From Curtobacterium sp. ER1/6 (GTDB lineage Bacteria; Actinomycetota; Actinomycetes; Actinomycetales; Microbacteriaceae): a DNA stretch of 64,000 nt. Numbering within the stretch: position 1 is the first letter of the stretch; every line of letters begins with the position of its first letter. A program made the translations under genes and the position numbers. Location of the stretch: the NCBI RefSeq assembly GCF_001742745.1, contig NZ_MJAK01000005.1, positions 124,001-188,000 on the forward strand, read 5' to 3'. Under the pieces are notes generated by a model that was given only the letters and a program-made list of their open reading frames with translations, was not told where the DNA came from and did not search any database. Shown here piece after piece: positions 59,773 through 64,000 of the stretch.

Positions 59773-60117
59773 GACCACCCCTCAGTTCCAGGTGCTTAGG
59801 CTATCGTTCGCCGAACGGGCGCGCTTCGCTCCTGGGGGTGTGTGGCGTCCGCAACGCGCAGTCCGCCCCCCTTGGGGATTACTGCGCGCGCTCGTCATGC
59901 TTCCCGTGGACGTCGGAGTTCGCAATCGCGGAGGCTCGACGCTCGAGTTCGCGCACGCTGTGAAGCATCCTCCGGGTGCTTCGGTCCACGACTTGGTCTG
60001 CGTGCCCCCGTCTGGGGCGATGCGGTGCTATCGCGTGGGGCTGTCCGCGTGGGATGCTCATGTTCGGCCGCACGTCCCTGCTCCGCGGCTGACGCCAACC
60101 CGAAGGCAGAGGGCCGA
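59773..60117. other. Divergent spacer of the ABC-3C operon
   Basis: An open plus-strand frame from 59771 ends with TGA sharing one base with the next gene's ATG 60121, which hints at a coupled small gene (perhaps from 59897, about 74 aa), but it covers the operon's promoter and has no family or RBS. I leave it uncalled. Confidence 0.5.
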
Positions 60118-61152
60118 ATGATGACCGAGTACACGACCAAGTGGAAAGCAGCCAAGGCTGAGAAGAAGGCCGGGACTGCGCGCGACGCGCTCCTTCCCGG
60201 CGAAGATGTCTGGTTCCTCGGAGTATGCAACAACCTCCGCCCCTTCATGTCGGAGGTCGCGCTGACTTCACTGCGGGTGGTTGGTCTTCAGGATCGCTCG
60301 ATCAACTTCGAGCTGCGGTACGCCGACATCGCGAACGTCGTGTTCGATCCCAAGAAGGAAACCGTCGAGGTCACCTCACGAGCGGGAGTCCGCACGGTCC
60401 TGAAGATGGTACCCAGGGCCGATCACGACGTGATGTCTCGGTTTGTGGACGAGGGTCGGTCATCGACGCCGCCCGAAGAGCTGCTCCAGGCAGCTGATGC
60501 GGCTGCAGACGAGGCCGCTGCGTCTACTGCTCGCCTCGAGGCGGCGAAGGGGGCGGATTGGCCGAATTCGATCGTCAGAGGGAAGATCGGACGGAAGGCG
60601 AGCGAAGCGATCCTGCGCCAGTGCCACGAGGACGAGCAGCCCTGGTTCATCCTCACCTCCTCAGTCGGAGCTGGCACGCTCGCGGCGTTCGATGACAGAG
60701 CAGTCATCATCAAGACTGGTGCCCTGACGAGCTTCATGGCTGGCTCGCTGGGAGGTGAGCGCTCGGCGACCTTCCACTTCACCGACATCACGGGCATCGA
60801 GTACAACTCCGGCTTTGTGAATGGCGTACTGGAGGTGCTCACGCCGAGCTACAGCGGCACGGCGAACCACGACTTCTGGAGCGGTGCCGGCAAGTCACGC
60901 AACTCTGCAGCGTCCGACCCGTACACGCTGAGCAACGCTCTGCCCTTGGGCAAGTCGGAGTACAACGCATGCCTCGGCGAGATCAACGAGCTGAAGGCTC
61001 GCATCAGCCGAGCAAAGACGCCCACCGTGGTCGTCGCCCCGGCGACCGATGGGCTGGCCGAGCAGATCCAGAAGCTCGCCGACCTCCGAACCGCCGGAGT
61101 GCTCTCTGACGACGAGTTCGCCAGCGCAAAGGCTCGCTTGATCGGACAGTGA
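60118..61152 (+). CDS. Bacterial-PH and SHOCT domain protein
   Basis: A 344-aa soluble protein. Two bacterial PH-like domains (about 20-105 and 155-270) with WFILTSSVGAGTLAAFDDRAVIIKTGA; a C-terminal SHOCT motif QKLADLRTAGVLSDDEFASAKARLIGQ. ATG 60118 (then 60121) follows AGAGGG. Likely oligomerises at membrane or lipids; role unknown. Confidence 0.8.
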   Translation: MMTEYTTKWKAAKAEKKAGTARDALLPGEDVWFLGVCNNLRPFMSEVALTSLRVVGLQDRSINFELRYADIANVVFDPKKETVEVTSRAGVRTVLKMVPRADHDVMSRFVDEGRSSTPPEELLQAADAAADEAAASTARLEAAKGADWPNSIVRGKIGRKASEAILRQCHEDEQPWFILTSSVGAGTLAAFDDRAVIIKTGALTSFMAGSLGGERSATFHFTDITGIEYNSGFVNGVLEVLTPSYSGTANHDFWSGAGKSRNSAASDPYTLSNALPLGKSEYNACLGEINELKARISRAKTPTVVVAPATDGLAEQIQKLADLRTAGVLSDDEFASAKARLIGQ

Positions 61153-61219
61153 CGCGCAGTCGCTGGCTCGTTGCGTTGCGAGTGGAAGAAGAAGTTGGTC
61201 GTGAGCAAGGGGACAGTCG

Positions 61220-61951
61220 TTGAACGACGAGCACGTGCGGTATGAAACAAAGACCGTGAACGCTATCCGCGGTTCTGAAGGGAAGACGCGGTCGAAGATG
61301 GAACAGGACGGGTGGGAGCTCGTCCAGCAGAACCAGGGAGCGTTCCGGTCAAGTCTCGTCTTCCGCCGGCCGAAGAAGCCGCTTCCGAAGAAGGCGCTGG
61401 TCATCGGCGGTTCCTTGGCTGCTGTAGCAGTCATCGGTATCCTCATCGGAGCGATCACTGAGGAAGATCCTGCTCCTGTCGAGAAGGCAACCGCGATCGC
61501 AAAGCCGGAGGCCTCCGCAAGAGCAACCACCTCTGCCGTGCCGACACCTTCGGCCACTGCATCTACAGGGGCTGCAGCCGCCTCCGCCTCGGCTGATGCC
61601 CCAGCTGTAACTGACGCCGAGGTGCTTCAAGTCTTCGACGACTACTTCGCCGAGCGTTCTTCCAAGGGTGTCGTCCTCGCGAAAGCCGTCTCCCAAGTGC
61701 GGTTCGAAGGCGGGATAGTGCAGGTGACCTTCGACCCTGCCAAGGCCGGGATCACGAGGGACCAGTTCGACTACATCAACCCGTTCCCGAACCTCGCGAG
61801 CTTCGTCGCCAGCCCAATCGCCTTCAACGATGAGGTCGGCAACCGCATAAGGCCGTCCGTGCAGTCGATCACCACAATCGCTTCAAACGGAGCACCCCTC
61901 GGGTCCTTCACCCACGACCAGATCCTCGCGCTCAACGAGCTCGACCGCTGA
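61220..61951 (+). CDS. Single-TM exported protein
   Basis: A 243-aa protein: cytoplasmic N-terminal ~55 aa with GSEGKTRSKMEQDGWELVQQNQG (a domain often before TMs in actinobacterial DUF4177-like proteins), TM at about 58-78, Ala/Thr/Ser linker, extracytoplasmic C-domain. TTG 61220 with GGGGAC upstream. Confidence 0.7.
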   Translation: MNDEHVRYETKTVNAIRGSEGKTRSKMEQDGWELVQQNQGAFRSSLVFRRPKKPLPKKALVIGGSLAAVAVIGILIGAITEEDPAPVEKATAIAKPEASARATTSAVPTPSATASTGAAAASASADAPAVTDAEVLQVFDDYFAERSSKGVVLAKAVSQVRFEGGIVQVTFDPAKAGITRDQFDYINPFPNLASFVASPIAFNDEVGNRIRPSVQSITTIASNGAPLGSFTHDQILALNELDR

Positions 61952-61962
61952 GGCCATCCGCG

Positions 61963-62544
61963 ATGACGGGACTCGCGGCGGCCGCACAACTGGCGGCACT
62001 CATCTCCATCGTCGTCACGGTCGCGCTGTTTGCGTACACACAGATAACGACCGTCCGCGCCAGCCGGTCGCATGCGCGGGAGGCGGCCGTGCTCGAAGTA
62101 CTCGACGCACTCGACCGAATCACAAGGCGCCGCACGTGGCCGACTGTTGCGAGGCTGTGGCACAAGCCAGAGTTGGACTACGCGCTCCTTGTCCCACGAC
62201 TCCTCGTTGGACTGCCCAAACGCGACAGGGCGATCGCCACGTGGCTTGCCACCCAAGTGAACCTGATGAACGCCGCGTCCACGCAAAGCCAGGTCTTCAA
62301 GGTCGCCCTCGAGGCGAGCAGCCGCATCGCGAACTGGCACATCGGCGAAGTGCCAACGTCGTGGTTCGAAAGCGCGGTCCGCGTGCACTCACCGCGCAAG
62401 CCTCGCGGGAATCTCCGAGTACTCATGACCAGCATCGCGGCCGCAGCCGGGCTGCTATTGACCGGCCTGACGGCCAGCGCGGTCGCGGGAGTCGTCGCCG
62501 GTCTAGCGCAGCTAAGCGTTCGGAAGGCGGCCGACAACGGCTGA
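61963..62544 (+). CDS. Membrane protein with N- and C-terminal TMs
   Basis: A 193-aa protein with TMs at about 5-27 and 155-178; the middle is soluble, helical: RASRSHAREAAVLEVLDALDRITRRRTW. Resembles island-borne proteins of unknown function. Starts 11 bp after the previous gene. Confidence 0.65.
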   Translation: MTGLAAAAQLAALISIVVTVALFAYTQITTVRASRSHAREAAVLEVLDALDRITRRRTWPTVARLWHKPELDYALLVPRLLVGLPKRDRAIATWLATQVNLMNAASTQSQVFKVALEASSRIANWHIGEVPTSWFESAVRVHSPRKPRGNLRVLMTSIAAAAGLLLTGLTASAVAGVVAGLAQLSVRKAADNG

Positions 62545-62666
62545 CGTCGAGGTGCCGTGGAACAGAACCCCGAAATCCGTGGAACGCCCGTCGTTGCTGG
62601 GATCAGCGATCCGCGCCGACACTGGCATCCGCGAATTAGACCGAACGCCTCGCGGGGGCCGGTCAG

Positions 62667-63242
62667 CTACGGCAGCATCTGCTGGAACAGCGCCGCAGCG
62701 CGCACCACGCCGAAGACCGTGCCGACGGCGCAGACCGCGAGGTACGTCCACAGCGGCCACATCGCCCGACCCGGTGCCACCTTCCGCATGACGACGAACC
62801 GCCCGATCACGTAGACGATGGCGGACAGGAACGCCCAGGGCCAGGGGAAGGGCCGGACGACACCACGCCGTCGGAGCGCACGGTGGTCGAGGAACGCGAG
62901 CAGCACCGATGCCCCGTAGAGGAGCAGTCCGCCGACCTGCAGGACGAAGTAGCCGACGGTGTAGACGGATGCCGGGTCGAGCGCCTGCAGGCCACCCGGG
63001 CCGATGGTGCGGAACCGGAACTCCGGCCTGTAGGCGAACTGGAGCAGCACGACGAGGACCGGTTGGAGTGCCATCAACCAGATCGGGAGGGTGTCCGTCG
63101 CCACTCCGTCCGGGATCCGGGGACGCTGCACCGGCCCGGCGGGCGGACTGACGTGCTGCGTCCAGGCGGTGCCGTCCCACCAGCGGTACCCGGGCTGTCC
63201 GGACGGGTCCGGGTACCAGCCGGGCGGCGTCGTGGTCGACAT
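62667..63242 (-). CDS. DUF2510-domain membrane protein
   Basis: A 191-aa protein. N-terminal PPGWYPDPSGQPGYRWWDGTAWTQHV is the DUF2510 motif common in actinobacteria; four TMs follow. ATG 63242 has GAGGGG upstream. Confidence 0.88.
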   Translation of the reverse strand: MSTTTPPGWYPDPSGQPGYRWWDGTAWTQHVSPPAGPVQRPRIPDGVATDTLPIWLMALQPVLVVLLQFAYRPEFRFRTIGPGGLQALDPASVYTVGYFVLQVGGLLLYGASVLLAFLDHRALRRRGVVRPFPWPWAFLSAIVYVIGRFVVMRKVAPGRAMWPLWTYLAVCAVGTVFGVVRAAALFQQMLP

Positions 63243-63299
63243 CGGATCCCCTCGTGCATCGGCGGGAGCAGCGTGCCCCACACCGTCAGAACCTAACGG

Positions 63300-64000
63300 T
63301 CAGGAATCCGCGCCGCTCGAGCCCCTCGCCACCAGCCGCACGGGGTTGCGGACCCGCCCACGCCGCACCCGCCCCTCGATGCTCTCGACGAGTGCCTCCG
63401 CAGCCAGCCGTCCGAGCTCCTGCAGGTTCATGTCCACGCTGGTCAGGTGCGGCCGAGCGCCCTCGACCAGGATGTCCCAGTTGTCGAACCCGACGACGGC
63501 GACGTCGTCCGGGATCCTCCGTCCGGACTCACGGACCGCGTCCATGACCCCGCGGGCGATGTGGTCGCTCCCCGCGACGACCGCGTCGACGTCGGGGTGT
63601 GCCGCGAGGAGCCGGCCGGCCGCCTGCCGTCCCCAGGACTCGTCCCAGGCACCGAACACCAGGCCCGGGTTGCCGACGAGCTCGAGACCGTGGTCCTCCA
63701 TCGCGGCGGCGGCCCCGCGCAGGCGGTCCCGGGCTGCCGCGTAGGTGTCCTCGCCGTTGACGATCGCGATGCGGCGACGGCCGGCGGCGACCAGGTGCTC
63801 GACGGCGATCCGCCCCGCCAGTTCGTTGTCCGGCTCGAAGGACAGGTCCTGTTCGTCGGTCGAGGGTGCGTAGACGTAGACGACGGGGACGTCCGGCTTC
63901 GCCTGCATCGGCGGCCGGGGGTTCGTCGTGCGGCCCACGACCAGCACGCCGTCGACCCGCCGGGTCAGCAGGGACTGCAGCTGCAGCTGTTCCCGGAGCG
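63300..64000 (-). CDS. LacI-family regulator, C-terminal part
   Basis: The ligand-binding half of a LacI/GalR repressor: VVGRTTNPRPPMQ, DNELAGRIAVEHLVAAGRRRIAIVNG, VVAGSDHIARGVMDAV, DDVAVVGFDNWDILVEGARPHLTSVD. The frame is open to the window edge, so the DNA-binding domain lies outside. Sugar ligand unknown. Confidence 0.92.
   Translation of the reverse strand, partial: LREQLQLQSLLTRRVDGVLVVGRTTNPRPPMQAKPDVPVVYVYAPSTDEQDLSFEPDNELAGRIAVEHLVAAGRRRIAIVNGEDTYAAARDRLRGAAAAMEDHGLELVGNPGLVFGAWDESWGRQAAGRLLAAHPDVDAVVAGSDHIARGVMDAVRESGRRIPDDVAVVGFDNWDILVEGARPHLTSVDMNLQELGRLAAEALVESIEGRVRRGRVRNPVRLVARGSSGADS

Noticed and set aside
59771-60121. 116-codon frame whose stop overlaps the PH/SHOCT start
   Set aside because: Overlaps the ABC-3C promoter and start; no family or RBS, so kept only as a note.
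55430-62660. Attachment-site pair from the tRNA-Gln 3' end
   Set aside because: Only short TTCGAA matches were found (56287, 61681, 62363); none extends into the T-arm/acceptor sequence.

Overview
The window is high-GC DNA with dense gene packing, many GTG starts, four-base start/stop overlaps and -10 boxes of the TANNNT type. This fits an actinobacterium. The gene set (class E sortase, DUF2510 protein, RGG-like DEAD-box helicase, small tandem MarR/MFS units) points to Microbacteriaceae, with Curtobacterium as my best guess. The genus is inferred from gene style only.

1-35 kb is mostly chromosomal core. In order it holds: a DEAD-box RNA helicase with a long repetitive basic N-terminus; a DinB-like protein; a MarR regulator facing a TasA-like secreted protein and a SipW-type signal peptidase with an unusual C-terminal extension; sbcD-sbcC; a class E sortase unit; a GNAT; an EamA transporter; a CPBP protease; recQ; an acyltransferase; a dehydrogenase; two MarR units (one with an MFS exporter); an orphan alpha-E protein; an SDR; an acetamidase-like enzyme; a Pit phosphate transporter; a lipase-like hydrolase; a lipoate ligase-like protein; an AAA ATPase; an orphan N6/N4 DNA methyltransferase and a 14-TM DHA2 exporter. 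pgm follows at 35.5-37.1 kb.

37.1-40.9 kb is a more AT-rich accessory patch. It holds seven intact tandem paralogues of the CdiI-type contact-dependent-inhibition immunity fold, a C-terminal fragment of another, and what may be two decayed copies of a toxin tail. No intact toxin or delivery gene is present. The first and last pairs are related as blocks, so the array grew partly by segmental duplication.

41-55.3 kb returns to core: a methyltransferase/DUF2064/glycosyltransferase cluster, an MTAP-epimerase pair, a translationally coupled moeA-moaC-moaB-moaE operon, a trio of membrane proteins around a PLDc_N protein, an ABC-F ATPase, and a VOC/MarR group.

tRNA-Gln(TTG) at 55,379-55,450 borders a second AT-richer island, about 55.6-62.5 kb. 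It carries a complete three-gene operon matching the ABC three-component (ABC-3C) conflict systems: a PD-(D/E)xK-like effector, a middle component, and a Rad50-like ATPase with a zinc hook. Behind it are a bacterial-PH/SHOCT protein and two membrane proteins. No integrase is visible. A DUF2510 membrane protein and a truncated LacI regulator close the window.

Two genome-style features run through the window. About 23 genes have a NANNNT -10 hexamer ending 6-8 nt before the start codon, which implies pervasive leaderless transcription. Several intergenic spaces carry members of two hairpin-forming repeat families, one built on CGGACGGGAGGCGCG and its complement, the other on GGGCGTACC..GGTACGCCC.
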